From Bacteroides sp. (GTDB taxonomy: Bacteria; Bacteroidota; Bacteroidia; Bacteroidales; Bacteroidaceae), in the NCBI GenBank assembly GCA_015060705.1, contig SUXY01000021.1, positions 1-45,852 of the forward strand: a stretch of DNA of 45,852 bases. The letters run 5' to 3'. Under the pieces are notes generated by a model, which was given only the letters and a program-made list of their open reading frames with translations, was not told the origin of the DNA and did no database searches. Positions within the stretch are counted from its first letter, which is position 1. Each line of letters begins with the position of its first letter. The translations under genes and the position numbers were made by a program. Below are positions 1 to 10,057 of this stretch, piece after piece.

Positions 1-2134
1 CGACAGCTTCGCCCTTGTCGTTGTAAGCCACCACCTTCACGGTACCCGGTTCGTACTTGGTGTCCATCCACATCAGGCGGTAACGTTGCTGACGCTTGAA
101 GTTAGCCATGGAAGTAGAATCTGCACTGTTTTCCGGAGTTACAGTCAAATCCTTGGTGCGCTTGCCCTGACTCTTGCCGTTGATGAAGAGTTCAGCACTC
201 GGGTAGTTGGTATAAACGAACACCGGAGTCACTTCGCCTTCACGTCCCGGCCATGTCCAATGAGGAAGGATGTGGAGGGTTTCCGCTTCCTTGTTCCAAT
301 GGCTACGATAGAGGTAGAAACGGTCTTTCGGAAGACCTGCCAAGTCTACGATACCGAACAAAGAAGAGTGGCTTGGCCAATCGGTATAGTAAGGAGTCGG
401 TTCACCCAAATAGTCAAAGCCTGTCCATACGAACTCACCAATCGCCCAAGACTTGTCGTCGTGCCAAATCCAGTCGTCTTCTGGGAGATTGGACCAACCG
501 CAATGTTCCACATCGTATGAAGATGACTGATGGTCGTCATACTTCTTCATGCTCTGACGAGTCACCGGGAACTTATAGACACCACGGGCACTGACAGTAG
601 AAGCAGTTTCGCTACCAAGGATAATCTGTTGCGGAAGCTTCTTGTAGTTTTCCAAGTAACGGTGCGGACGGTAGTTGAAACCGGCCACATCCATGGTAGC
701 TGCCATGTTGTTGTTTACAACCGCATCCGGAGCATCCATACCTTGAGTCACCGGACGAGTCGGGTCTTCGCGGTGGCAGATATCCTGCAACATGCGAGAA
801 AGCTTCGGACCACGGTCACCATTCCACTGGTCGGGTACTTCATTACCGATACACCACATCACCACACTCGGGTTGTTGCGATAGTGATGAATCAAGTTCA
901 CCAAGTCCTTTTCTACCCATTCGTCGAAAATCTTGTGATAACCATTGCCCACCTTTGCACTCTTCCATTCGTCGAACGATTCGAGCATCAACATCATACC
1001 CATTTCGTCGCAAGCTTCCACCAACTCAGGAGCCGGCATGTTGTGAGAAGTACGGATAGCGTTGGCACCCATATCCTTCATGATACGGATTTGGCGACGG
1101 ATAGCTGCATCGTTCACTGCTGCACCGAGCGGGCCAAGGTCGTGGTGATTACAAACACCCTTGAACTTGGTAAGCTTGCCGTTCAAGAAGAAACCCTTTT
1201 CAGGAATGATTTCGAGGGTACGGATACCGAAACGAGTGGTGTATTCGTCCTTCAAGGTATTGCCTGCATAAATCTTGGATTCTGCTGTGTAAAGGAACGG
1301 ATTTTCTACACTCCAAAGAGCCGGAGTAGCTACGGCAAATTCTTGTTCGAACTGACATTCATTGAAAACACTCAACTTGTTTTCTTCCTTAGCCACTACC
1401 TTACCATTCGGGTCCTTGATTTCAGTAACGATGCGGTAAGCGCTTCTGTCAGTACCCTTAGCAATAGCCAACTTGGTATTCAAAACTACCTTCGCATACT
1501 TTTCGTTGACTACCGGAGTCGTTACATGAGTACCCCAAGTTGGAACGTAAGCATCCTCAGTTACTACCAAGTGTACATTACGATACAAACCGGCACCCGG
1601 ATACCAACGGGAAGATTCATTTTCGTTTTCTAAACGAACGGCGAGTTCATTCACTTCTCCCGGTTTCAAGTATGGAGTTGCATCTACATGGAACGAGTTA
1701 TAGCCGTATGGCCAATAACCGGCTTCCTGACCGTTGATGTACACATGAGCATGACTCATAGCACCATCGAAAATCAAAGTTGCTTGCTTACCCTTGGCAA
1801 ACGAAGGAGCTTCAAAATCGAGACGATACCATCCCACACCTACAAACGGAAGACCACCGGTACGTCCGGCATGTTCCATGGCTTCCTTCTGGCCATCCTG
1901 TGCAATGGCCACATTCTGCTTGTCATTGTTGATGCTAAAAGGGCCATAGATTGCCCAGTCGTGAGGGATAGTTACACTCTGCCACTTGGCATCGTCATAA
2001 CCGACTTGTGAGAATTCGGCTTTATCATCGCGAGTGAACTTCCAACCTTTCTCCAAGAGTTGTTCGGTACGGACTTGTGCCTGGAGCATAGATACGATGC
2101 AGAAGCCACCGATGATGGTAAATAGTTTTTTCAT
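1..2134 (-). CDS. GH2 beta-galactosidase, C-terminus cut by window edge
   Basis: Secreted or periplasmic glycoside hydrolase family 2 enzyme, probably an exo-beta-galactosidase removing terminal galactose from host glycans. The frame is open from the ATG at 2134 down to base 1 (711 codons, no stop), so the gene continues past the left edge. Residues 1-20 form a signal peptide ending LQAQ. The jelly-roll sugar-binding domain follows (GDSL-free; KGWKFTRDD, TIPHDWAIYGPF), then an immunoglobulin-like domain and the TIM barrel. In the barrel I see the acid/base motif WCIGNEVP (Glu432) and the nucleophile motif LGSETAS (Glu509). The visible C-terminal part has the start of the Ig-like domains typical of Bacteroides GH2 enzymes (VFVYTNYPSAELFINGK). 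It is the last visible gene of the minus-strand glycan operon. Beta-galactosidase is favoured over beta-glucuronidase by overall similarity to known proteins; substrate is inferred. Confidence 0.9.
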   Translation of the reverse strand, partial: MKKLFTIIGGFCIVSMLQAQVRTEQLLEKGWKFTRDDKAEFSQVGYDDAKWQSVTIPHDWAIYGPFSINNDKQNVAIAQDGQKEAMEHAGRTGGLPFVGVGWYRLDFEAPSFAKGKQATLIFDGAMSHAHVYINGQEAGYWPYGYNSFHVDATPYLKPGEVNELAVRLENENESSRWYPGAGLYRNVHLVVTEDAYVPTWGTHVTTPVVNEKYAKVVLNTKLAIAKGTDRSAYRIVTEIKDPNGKVVAKEENKLSVFNECQFEQEFAVATPALWSVENPFLYTAESKIYAGNTLKDEYTTRFGIRTLEIIPEKGFFLNGKLTKFKGVCNHHDLGPLGAAVNDAAIRRQIRIMKDMGANAIRTSHNMPAPELVEACDEMGMMLMLESFDEWKSAKVGNGYHKIFDEWVEKDLVNLIHHYRNNPSVVMWCIGNEVPDQWNGDRGPKLSRMLQDICHREDPTRPVTQGMDAPDAVVNNNMAATMDVAGFNYRPHRYLENYKKLPQQIILGSETASTVSARGVYKFPVTRQSMKKYDDHQSSSYDVEHCGWSNLPEDDWIWHDDKSWAIGEFVWTGFDYLGEPTPYYTDWPSHSSLFGIVDLAGLPKDRFYLYRSHWNKEAETLHILPHWTWPGREGEVTPVFVYTNYPSAELFINGKSQGKRTKDLTVTPENSADSTSMANFKRQQRYRLMWMDTKYEPGTVKVVAYNDKGEAV

Positions 2135-2159
2135 AAGTATTGTTTTATCATAAAAAAAA

Positions 2160-2271
2160 TGTCATTCAGACGACCGAAGGGAGGAAGACGAGTTGTTGAG
2201 GACTCTGTCCGAAAAATTTCGGTAACATAAAGTGGGTGCTACCGAGATTCTTCGCTTCGCTCTGAATGACA
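2160..2271. repeat. Palindromic dispersed element, copy 1
   Basis: 112-bp element with 11-bp terminal inverted repeats TGTCATTCAGA / TCTGAATGACA. The left arm is the 'B' type (CGACCGAAGGGAGGAAG) and the right arm the 'A' type (GAATCTCGGT side, GCGAAGCGAA). A 30-nt module (2188-2217, starting ACGAGTTGTTG) interrupts the left arm. It fills most of the gap between the GH92 and GH2 genes. Four further copies occur in the window. It could form an RNA hairpin between the two coding regions of the operon. Confidence 0.9.
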
Positions 2272-2281
2272 AAATATTTGG

Positions 2282-4519
2282 TTATCTATCCATTGTCACA
2301 AAAGTGATTTCACCAGCCTTAATCAAGTCTTCATGAGTAATGAGGTACTTGCCGTACTTCTTACCATCGAGCTTGATTTCCTTGATGTAGTCACCCTTGC
2401 CTTCCTTCTTGATGACGAGCTTATCCTTGCCCCAATACTTCGGATCGAGCTTCACTTCGATTTCATCGAATGTCGGAGTAGTCAAGGTGTATTCTGGAAC
2501 ACCCGGACAGTCTGGATAAAGACCCATCATACTGAAGATTGCCCATGTAGACATGGTACCGGTATCATCATTACCCGGAATACCTGCCGGCTGATTGGTG
2601 AAGTGCTTAGCCAACAATTCCTTGATCAACTTCTGAGTACGCCATTCTTCGCCTTTGAAGCGGCTGAACAAATATGGATAAGCGATATTCGGTTCGTTGG
2701 TCGGGTCGTAGTTACCACGATCAAATACACTTTGCAACTTGTCAACAAACTTCTTGTTGCCACCCATCAACTTGGTCAATCCCTTGATATCATGTGGTAC
2801 GAAGAAGGTATAGTTCCATGCATTACCTTCGTGGAAACCTGGACTTGGTTCGAAGTTCTCACCTTGCTTCGGGTCGAACGGTTCATAGAACTTGCCTTCC
2901 TTGGTAATCGGACGGAGTGTACCGAAGTCCTTGCAATAATAGTTCTTGTAACCCATAGAGCGCTTGTAGAACAACTTGGCATCTTCCTTCTTTCCGAGTG
3001 CTTCAGCCAAAGTAGAAAGAGCATAGTCGGCTACATAATATTCCAATGCATGAGATACCGAGTTGTCGAATTGGCTTTCCATCGGCACATAACCCTTCGC
3101 CATGTAGTCGTCGTTGTCCGGACGCATCAAGTTGTCCTTACCTGGAGTCGTTGCACTTTTGTACATCGCCTTGTAAGCCAAGTTGATGTCGAAGTCCTGC
3201 AATCCCTTCATCCAAGAATCAACCAATACCGGAATAGCTGGGTCACCTTCCATAGTCAATGTTTCCTGACCGAAGAGTTCCCACTTCGGGAACCAACCGT
3301 GTTCCTTGTACATGCCCATCATGGTGTGGATCATATCCATCTGACGTTCCGGATAAACCAAAGTCATCAACTGATGAACATTACGGTAAGTATCCCACAA
3401 AGAGAATACGGTATAACGGTTACGGTTAGTAGTCAGAATCTTGTCACCTTCCATCTGCGGATATTGACCGCTTACGTCCTGAAGGATGTTCGGGTGAATC
3501 AAGGTGTGATACATAGCTGTATAGAACACGCTCTTCTGGTCTTCTGTACCACCCTTCACGCTGATGCGCTTCAAGTCTTCGTTCCACTTGTTGCGAGCTT
3601 CTGCACGGAGCTTTTCGAAAGTAGTACCGAACGGCTGTTCCTTATCCAAATTCAAACGAGCGTTTTCGATGCTTACGAAAGAAACACCAACACTGACTTC
3701 CACTGCTTCGTTTTCTGTGGTGTTGAAAGTAAACCATGCACCTACATCGTCACCGCTCATTTCTTTGAAGTATGACTTGTAGATTTTGTATTTACCGGCA
3801 GTGTTATCCCAAGCGGCTTCAGCAGTCATCGGACGCATCATCTTCCAGAAACCACGTTCAGCAGGAACCTTATTGATACGCATAACAAAGTAGATAGGGA
3901 ACACCGCATCCGGAGCATAACAGAAAGTACCGAGCAACTTGGTACCTTCGATTTCGCGTTCGTTTACGAAACGTACGCTTGCACCGGTTTCGTTGGTCAA
4001 ACCTTCACCGAGATTCATCAAGATGTTACCTTGACCAGCCGGGAAAGTAAAGCGGGCACGGCTGGTACGTGGAGTAGCAGTCAACTCACACTTGATACCG
4101 TACTTGTCGAGTTTGTTGGTATAATAACCCGGAGTAGCAGCTTCGTTGCTATATACACTTCCGTAGTTACTATGGTCTACATTGAGTGCACCGGCAGTTG
4201 GCATAAGCAACAAAGAACCCACTTCCGGACAACCTACACCACTCAAATTCACATGAGAGAAACCTGTGAGGTATTTGTTGTTGAATTCATAAGGAGTAGA
4301 CCACCATTGGCTGTCCTTATCAATTGCATTACCTTCTATCTTACCCATTACATTGAATGGAGTCACGGACATCAATCCTTGAGGGCAGATAGCACCCGGA
4401 TTGGTCGTACCATAGTTAGTGGTACCGATGAAAGGATTTACATAGTCCACCGGTTCCTTCTGCGCTGAAGCAGTAAGCAACGAGAACAATGCAACCCCTG
4501 TCAAAAGTGTTTTTTTCAT
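2282..4519 (-). CDS. GH92 exo-alpha-mannosidase
   Basis: Calcium-dependent exo-alpha-mannosidase (GH92 enzymes are mostly alpha-1,2-mannosidases) acting on mannose-containing N-glycans outside the cytoplasm. The 745-residue product has a signal peptide (residues 1-19, ending TASAQ) and the family N-terminus VDYVNPFIGT. Near the C-terminus it carries the general-acid motif HEGNAWNY with Glu564 and the GNDDTG motif (Asp651, Asp652), which supplies catalytic-base and metal-site residues in the family. Length matches single-domain Bacteroides GH92 proteins. It lies 12 bp behind the upstream GH20 gene, so it is cotranscribed, and a palindromic element separates it from the GH2 gene. Linkage specificity (1,2, 1,3 or 1,6) cannot be told from sequence by eye. 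Confidence 0.95.
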   Translation of the reverse strand: MKKTLLTGVALFSLLTASAQKEPVDYVNPFIGTTNYGTTNPGAICPQGLMSVTPFNVMGKIEGNAIDKDSQWWSTPYEFNNKYLTGFSHVNLSGVGCPEVGSLLLMPTAGALNVDHSNYGSVYSNEAATPGYYTNKLDKYGIKCELTATPRTSRARFTFPAGQGNILMNLGEGLTNETGASVRFVNEREIEGTKLLGTFCYAPDAVFPIYFVMRINKVPAERGFWKMMRPMTAEAAWDNTAGKYKIYKSYFKEMSGDDVGAWFTFNTTENEAVEVSVGVSFVSIENARLNLDKEQPFGTTFEKLRAEARNKWNEDLKRISVKGGTEDQKSVFYTAMYHTLIHPNILQDVSGQYPQMEGDKILTTNRNRYTVFSLWDTYRNVHQLMTLVYPERQMDMIHTMMGMYKEHGWFPKWELFGQETLTMEGDPAIPVLVDSWMKGLQDFDINLAYKAMYKSATTPGKDNLMRPDNDDYMAKGYVPMESQFDNSVSHALEYYVADYALSTLAEALGKKEDAKLFYKRSMGYKNYYCKDFGTLRPITKEGKFYEPFDPKQGENFEPSPGFHEGNAWNYTFFVPHDIKGLTKLMGGNKKFVDKLQSVFDRGNYDPTNEPNIAYPYLFSRFKGEEWRTQKLIKELLAKHFTNQPAGIPGNDDTGTMSTWAIFSMMGLYPDCPGVPEYTLTTPTFDEIEVKLDPKYWGKDKLVIKKEGKGDYIKEIKLDGKKYGKYLITHEDLIKAGEITFVTMDR

Positions 4520-4530
4520 GATCGATTTTT

Positions 4531-6585
4531 TTATTTAATTACAATTTCATCTACAAACAAGAAGCCTCCGAATTGTTCGTCATGACTTGCTTGATAACGT
4601 ACATAACGAGCGTTGGCTTCACCGGTCCAACCGAAAGTCTTGAAGGTTACGGCATCGTCCTTCACGACCTGATGGTCAACCTTTGCCAATTCGGTAAATT
4701 CCTTGCCATCGTTAGAGATGGAAACAATGACTTGCTTCGGCATGAATACGCCAGGTCCACAAATCTGCATGAAGTCGGCATTCACTTCCTTAATCGGCGT
4801 TTCCTTTTCCAGATCGATAGTTACATCTACACCCTTCAAGAAACCTTGCCACAATTGGTCAGAGTAACTCCAACCACCCAAGATACCGTTCACCAATGCA
4901 TCATCACCACCAGCCGCATAGCCTGAATAGTACTTGGTACCTTCTGCATAAGTGACCTTCTTGCCCATACCCAAGTTTTCTACCGGCTTGTCAGCACCCG
5001 GACGATTACCCACTTCGTTCTTCAAATCGAAGGTATTGTAACCCTTGGCACGCAATTCATCTACGGCCTTCAATGCACGTCCATGGAAGTCATCGTAGTT
5101 CTTGTTGGCAACGGCACTCCAAGCCACTTCTGCCAACGCCAAGATACGAGGATAAATCATGTATTCCAAGTGTTCCGGAGTCGGAATGTATTCTGCCCAC
5201 AAGTTAGCTTGTACACCGTACATCAACTTCGCTTGTTCCGGAGTGAATGTTTCTGGAATCGGGTCGTAAGAGTAGACCTTCTTCAATGGCAAGTAACCAC
5301 CGATGGCTTCCGGTTGTGTGTGAGGAGCATCCTGATAAGAATCGAAATAACAATATGCACCTGGAGTCATAATGGCACGATGACCACCTTCGATAGCCTT
5401 CAAACCACCTTCTACCCCACGCCATGACATGACGGTAGCATTCGGAGCCAAACCACCTTCGAGGATTTCGTCCCAACCCAAGAGGTTACGTCCATGCTTG
5501 TTCAAGAATTTTTCCATGCGTTCGATGAGGTAGCTCTGCAATTCGTCTACATCCTTCAAACCTTCCTTCTTCATACGAGCTTGGCAAAGCGGACAAGTCT
5601 TCCAAGATTGTTTGCTGGCTTCGTCACCACCTACGTGAATGTATTCAGACGGGAAGATTTCCATCACTTCCAACAAGACATTTTCCAAGAATTCGAAAGT
5701 CTTTTCGTTACCCACACAGAAATCGGCCTGCTTATAAGGAACATGTGTACAAGACAATTCCGGATAAGCTGTCAACACTTCTTCCGAGTGTGAAGGCATT
5801 TCGATTTCAGGAATGACAGTGATGTAATGCTTCTTGGCATATTCCACGATTTCACGGCATTGATCTTGGGTGAAGTAACCACCTTCAGCACCTTCCGAAC
5901 CTTCTTCTACATACTTACGGTCACCATTCCACCATTCTTTCCAAGTCTTTCCGGTACGCCAAGCAGCGAAATTAGTCAAACGAGGATACTTCTTGATTTC
6001 GATACGCCAGCCGGCAGCATCAGTCAAGTGGATGTGCAAACGGTTCAACTTGTAGTAAGCCATCGCATCAATCTGCTTCTTCACGAAATCCAGTCCGAAG
6101 AAGTGACGGGATACGTCAAGCATCATACCACGGTATTCGAAACGTGGTTCGTCGGTAATGGTACCCAAAGCTACCTTATTGGCTTCCTTGGTCATCTGCA
6201 ACAAAGTCTGTACACCATAGAACAAACCGGCACCGGTAGTAGCCTGTACTTCTACTACCTTATCGGTAGCAGTCAACACATAACCTTCCGCTCTTTGTAC
6301 ACCCGGCAATTCCGATACTTGCTTCAACACAATCACGTTGCTGTTTGGCATTTCCAATGCCAAAGCCAACTTCAATGGAGAAGCCGCCAAGTATTCCTGC
6401 AAAATTTGTTTATCAGCTTCCGGAGCTTCTACCCACAATTGTGTCTGCTCATTCACGGTAAAGGCTCCCCCCTGAATATCCGCTTTCAAAGGCACAGGAA
6501 TGATGGAAAGCGTTTCCTTCGGTTGTTCACAGCCGACAAAAGCCAAGGCCATCAACAAACCCGCCATTATCACTAGTTTCTTCAT
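4531..6585 (-). CDS. GH20 beta-N-acetylhexosaminidase, lipoprotein
   Basis: Removes terminal beta-linked GlcNAc or GalNAc from glycans by substrate-assisted catalysis. The 684-residue product starts with a lipoprotein signal (lipobox LAFVGC, Cys19), so it is probably membrane anchored. A GH20b domain (about 25-140) precedes the TIM barrel. The barrel has the HVGGDE motif with Asp321-Glu322 (the polarising Asp and the general acid). The upstream barrel motif reads HLTDAAGWR instead of the common HLTDDQGWR. The C-terminal 150 residues look like an F5/8 type C (discoidin) carbohydrate-binding module. Its start is 1 bp past the stop of the mutarotase gene, so coupling is likely. One of three GH20 genes in this operon, and the only one with the AA variant. 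Confidence 0.93.
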   Translation of the reverse strand: MKKLVIMAGLLMALAFVGCEQPKETLSIIPVPLKADIQGGAFTVNEQTQLWVEAPEADKQILQEYLAASPLKLALALEMPNSNVIVLKQVSELPGVQRAEGYVLTATDKVVEVQATTGAGLFYGVQTLLQMTKEANKVALGTITDEPRFEYRGMMLDVSRHFFGLDFVKKQIDAMAYYKLNRLHIHLTDAAGWRIEIKKYPRLTNFAAWRTGKTWKEWWNGDRKYVEEGSEGAEGGYFTQDQCREIVEYAKKHYITVIPEIEMPSHSEEVLTAYPELSCTHVPYKQADFCVGNEKTFEFLENVLLEVMEIFPSEYIHVGGDEASKQSWKTCPLCQARMKKEGLKDVDELQSYLIERMEKFLNKHGRNLLGWDEILEGGLAPNATVMSWRGVEGGLKAIEGGHRAIMTPGAYCYFDSYQDAPHTQPEAIGGYLPLKKVYSYDPIPETFTPEQAKLMYGVQANLWAEYIPTPEHLEYMIYPRILALAEVAWSAVANKNYDDFHGRALKAVDELRAKGYNTFDLKNEVGNRPGADKPVENLGMGKKVTYAEGTKYYSGYAAGGDDALVNGILGGWSYSDQLWQGFLKGVDVTIDLEKETPIKEVNADFMQICGPGVFMPKQVIVSISNDGKEFTELAKVDHQVVKDDAVTFKTFGWTGEANARYVRYQASHDEQFGGFLFVDEIVIK

Positions 6586-6586
6586 C

Positions 6587-7711
6587 TTACTTTATTTTTA
6601 TTCTGTTTATATCTTTTGTACGAATGCCCGGTTTCAGTTCACCGTTGATGATGTAATAGGATGAGCCATCCGATACCATTGCTGCACCTGCACGTGCTCC
6701 TTGTTCATAATCGCCCAAGCAAGTCCATTCGTCTTTCTGGATGTCATACTTCAATAGCTTGCGGTTGAACTGATACCATTCTACCGGTCTGGTCAAATAC
6801 TCCTTGCCTTTGTGGATGCCTTGCAAAGCCTGCAAGAAAATGTCCTTGTTTACCCCACCGGCACAAAGGATAGCGTCTTCACCTAACGGAAGAGCGACAC
6901 CCCCTCCCAACGATACGGCCGTACCTGTTTCATCGGTCGGAGTAGCTACTTGCTTCCATTCCTTGGTAGCCGGTGTATAGACATATCCGTCTACCGACAA
7001 GGTTGCTTCACGGCCTTCACCAGCAGTGGAGAAACCACCCCATACATAGAGTTTACCACCTTGTGCTGCACATACCGGTTGTACTCTCGGGTTTCCAGGA
7101 ACAGCGATTTCTTCCTTCCAACCTTCATCCAATTTGGCGAGATTCAAGGAATACACCGAAGAAGCCGGAATACCATTCACATTACCTCCCACGATGTAAA
7201 GCACATTGTCCAACAAAGCTCCTGCCATGTTATCGATAGTCACCGGCAAAGAAGGCAATGAATCCATTTGAGCTACCCCCTCCTTCAACGACAAGCGGTA
7301 TACATCGGACAAGCTACGGGTAGCTGTATTTCCACCGACACAAATCAAGCCTTCTTCGGTAGCAACGGTTACCCCGTATGCCGAAGCCTCCGGCAACAAG
7401 CCAACCAACTTCCAATCGAGGGTCGTACCTTCGGTCAAAGGAGCCACATAAATATCATCGTAGAAAACTTTCTTACCACCATCGGCTACTGGTACATGCG
7501 GGAAATTGCATCCACCAGCCATCACCAACTGACCGTCCAACGTACCTGCATAAAGTGCCGAAACACCCTTTACCAAACAAGTGTCAGGAGCCGGATAACC
7601 CTCCATTTTTTCTACCGAAACACTTGAGGTATTTGAAGCAGTAGGGTGACATGCCCCCAAAAGGAGCATGCCACCTACACATATCGTACTAAAACTGAAT
7701 CTTTTCTTCAC
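6587..7711 (-). CDS. NanM-like kelch mutarotase (cyclically permuted), lipoprotein
   Basis: Six-bladed kelch-type beta-propeller protein of 374 residues, resembling the cyclically permuted mutarotase family related to NanM, which interconverts alpha- and beta-N-acetylneuraminate released by sialidase. The N-terminus has a lipobox (LLLGAC, Cys20). Kelch-style repeats can be read throughout (LVMAGGCNFP, LICVGGNTA, LYIVGGNVNG, LYVWGGFST, AILCAGGVN). It sits between two GH20 genes (10 bp behind one, 1 bp before the next). This places sialic acid handling in the operon and agrees with the sialate O-acetylesterase further upstream. Function is inferred from family and context; kelch repeats alone would not fix the substrate. 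Confidence 0.85.
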   Translation of the reverse strand: MKKRFSFSTICVGGMLLLGACHPTASNTSSVSVEKMEGYPAPDTCLVKGVSALYAGTLDGQLVMAGGCNFPHVPVADGGKKVFYDDIYVAPLTEGTTLDWKLVGLLPEASAYGVTVATEEGLICVGGNTATRSLSDVYRLSLKEGVAQMDSLPSLPVTIDNMAGALLDNVLYIVGGNVNGIPASSVYSLNLAKLDEGWKEEIAVPGNPRVQPVCAAQGGKLYVWGGFSTAGEGREATLSVDGYVYTPATKEWKQVATPTDETGTAVSLGGGVALPLGEDAILCAGGVNKDIFLQALQGIHKGKEYLTRPVEWYQFNRKLLKYDIQKDEWTCLGDYEQGARAGAAMVSDGSSYYIINGELKPGIRTKDINRIKIK

Positions 7712-7721
7712 AAATCAAAAA

Positions 7722-10046
7722 TTAGTTTACAGTGATTTCATCAATGAATATGAATGACTGAAGACCCTTTCCACCATGCCAGTCCGGCAACTTGTGTTCC
7801 GGCTGCACATATACCTTAATATATTGTGTCTTCACCGGATCAAATGTCAAGACATGATCATAGATTTGGTTCGGATTGTCCAATGTCATAGCCGGATATT
7901 CTTCCTTGGCTATTTCCTTGAAGTTCTTGCCATCTTCCGAAATCGATACAGCGAACTTACGGGCATCGAATACCCAGTCACCCTTTTCTACCAAAGTAGA
8001 GATAGCAACAGAACTGATTTCTGTCGGTTGCTTCATATCGATTACAGCTTCCATATCGTTCTTGTAGAATGCAATCCAACGACCAGTCTTGTAGTTGAAG
8101 TTACCCTTCAAACCATCAAGCAATACACCGGCACCTTCGAACTTGTATTGTTCGTTGATTGGTTGCAACATGGTGATTGGCTTGAAGCTAGCCTTGTGAA
8201 TCTTTATTTCTTCGGTAAAGATACGAGTTTCACCTGTCGGACGGATACCCTTTGCCTTGATTACGCAACTTTCTTTCAATTTCAAGGTACCTTCGTACTT
8301 GGCAGAAGCAGCGGTTGGTTCTGTACCATCAAGAGTATAATATACCGGACAATTATCGATTGTCTTGAAAGTTACTTCCAAAGCTTCTTCAGCTGTGTTA
8401 GGAACCAAACGAGCTGTGATATCAAATGCATGAGTTGCATAGTTGTAACCCTTTACATCATACAAATTTGTCAACTGTGGCAAACGGCTCAAGAAACATT
8501 CATAGTTCTTCTTTTCTGCACCACTCCACTGGATTTCAGACAAAGCAGCCATACGAGGCAATTCCATGTACTGGATGTGTGAAAGTGTAGCGACATATTC
8601 TACCCACAAGTTAGCCTGTACACCAATGATGTACTTCTGTTCTTCCGGAGTCAACGACTTCGGCATCGGTTCGTAGTTGTATACATTTTCCAACGGCAAG
8701 TAACCACCGATAGCCAACGGTTCGTTGTCGATATCCTTAGTCTGATAATAGTCGAAATACAAATAAGTGTTCGGTGACATGATTACATCGTGCTTCTGCT
8801 TGGCAGCTTCGATACCACCACCTTCGCCACGCCATGACATCACGGTTGCATTAGGAGCCAAACCGCCTTCCAAAGTTTCGTCCCAACCGATCATCTGACG
8901 ACCCTTGCTGTTCAAGAACTTTTCAGCATGGTTGATGATGAAGCTCTGCAAATATTCTTCAGCTGTATGCTTGCTGTCACCCTTGATGCCCAACGCCTTG
9001 ATACGAGCCTGACATTTCGGACATTCCTGCCAACGGGTCTTCGGACATTCGTCACCACCTACATGGATGTATTCAGACGGGAAGAGTTCCACGATTTCAG
9101 CAAATACATCTTCGATGAACTTCAACACGTCATCATTACCTGCACAAAGTACATTGTCCGATACACCCCACTGAGTCCATACTTCGTACGGGCCACCGGT
9201 ACAACCGAGTTCCGGATAAGCGTGCAATGCAGCTTGCATGTGTCCCGGAAGGTCGATTTCAGGGATGATAGTAATGTGTTGGTCAGCCGCATAAGCGATG
9301 ACTTCCTTGATTTGTTCCTGAGTATAGAAACCTTCGTGTGGAATACCGTCGTACTTACCTGAGTTACGGCCGATAACGGTTTCTGTTCTCTTCGAACCCT
9401 TTTCGGTCAACAACGGACGGCTCTTGATTTCAATTCTCCAACCTTGGTCGTCCGACAAGTGCCAGTGGAAACGGTTGATGTTGTGCAAAGCCAACATGTC
9501 AATAAAGCTCTTGATGTCTTCTACCGGGAAGAAGTGACGGGAAACATCCAACATGGCACCACGGTATGAGAAGCGTGGAGCGTCGTTGATTTCAACTGCC
9601 GGCAACGATACGTTGATGCCCTGACCTGCCGGAATTGACTTACGCAAAGTCTGGATACCATAGAATACACCTGCTTCAGAACCACCGTTGATAACTACCT
9701 TGTCAGCAGCAACCTTCAACTGATAACCTTCCGGTTGTGCTTCGTTTGGAGTCACCTGAAGAACGATACCCTTACCGTCTGTACCGGCTTCTACACTCAA
9801 GGTGTTGCCTGTCAATTCCTTCACATAGTCTGCCAAGAACTGAGCGTTCTTCTGCATCTTTTCATTGCCTTCCGGATACAAGACCTTTGTACCGTTAGCC
9901 AAGGTGAAAGCACCGTCCTGTCCCATCACGATTTCCTGTGGGATAGGAATAATCTGATAATTTGCTTCTTTTACTTCCGACGAGCAGGAGAAAAGCATCA
10001 AACCTGCTGCAAACAAGCCTGCTAGGCCCATCAAGTTTTTCTTCAT
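7722..10046 (-). CDS. GH20 beta-N-acetylhexosaminidase with discoidin-like C-terminus, lipoprotein
   Basis: Second GH20 enzyme of the operon, 774 residues. The lipobox (LMLFSC, Cys21) follows a short hydrophobic signal. The order is GH20b domain (about 35-150), a TIM barrel with the canonical HWHLSDDQGWR motif and HVGGDE catalytic pair (Asp332-Glu333), a chitobiase-type C-terminal Ig-like domain (YYTLDGTEPT, about 560-610), and an F5/8 type C-like module to the end. It probably removes terminal GlcNAc/GalNAc exposed by sialidase and galactosidase. It is 11 bp behind the beta-mannosidase gene. The domain set is fuller than in its neighbour at 4531-6585, which lacks the chitobiase-type domain; different linkage preferences are likely but not provable here. 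Confidence 0.95.
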   Translation of the reverse strand: MKKNLMGLAGLFAAGLMLFSCSSEVKEANYQIIPIPQEIVMGQDGAFTLANGTKVLYPEGNEKMQKNAQFLADYVKELTGNTLSVEAGTDGKGIVLQVTPNEAQPEGYQLKVAADKVVINGGSEAGVFYGIQTLRKSIPAGQGINVSLPAVEINDAPRFSYRGAMLDVSRHFFPVEDIKSFIDMLALHNINRFHWHLSDDQGWRIEIKSRPLLTEKGSKRTETVIGRNSGKYDGIPHEGFYTQEQIKEVIAYAADQHITIIPEIDLPGHMQAALHAYPELGCTGGPYEVWTQWGVSDNVLCAGNDDVLKFIEDVFAEIVELFPSEYIHVGGDECPKTRWQECPKCQARIKALGIKGDSKHTAEEYLQSFIINHAEKFLNSKGRQMIGWDETLEGGLAPNATVMSWRGEGGGIEAAKQKHDVIMSPNTYLYFDYYQTKDIDNEPLAIGGYLPLENVYNYEPMPKSLTPEEQKYIIGVQANLWVEYVATLSHIQYMELPRMAALSEIQWSGAEKKNYECFLSRLPQLTNLYDVKGYNYATHAFDITARLVPNTAEEALEVTFKTIDNCPVYYTLDGTEPTAASAKYEGTLKLKESCVIKAKGIRPTGETRIFTEEIKIHKASFKPITMLQPINEQYKFEGAGVLLDGLKGNFNYKTGRWIAFYKNDMEAVIDMKQPTEISSVAISTLVEKGDWVFDARKFAVSISEDGKNFKEIAKEEYPAMTLDNPNQIYDHVLTFDPVKTQYIKVYVQPEHKLPDWHGGKGLQSFIFIDEITVN

Positions 10047-10057
10047 AATGAGTAGAT

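Noticed and set aside
530..1633. 367-codon plus-strand open frame opposite the GH2 gene
   Set aside because: It lies antisense to a clear GH2 coding sequence, has no family signature and owes its length to codon bias of the real gene.
2160..2271. CRISPR-like reading of the repeated TGTCATTCAGA units
   Set aside because: The copies are kilobases apart, palindromic and without regular spacers; no cas genes.
2333..3775. 480-codon plus-strand frame opposite GH92
   Set aside because: Antisense shadow of GH92; composition is rich in His, Val and Phe as expected from a reversed coding frame.
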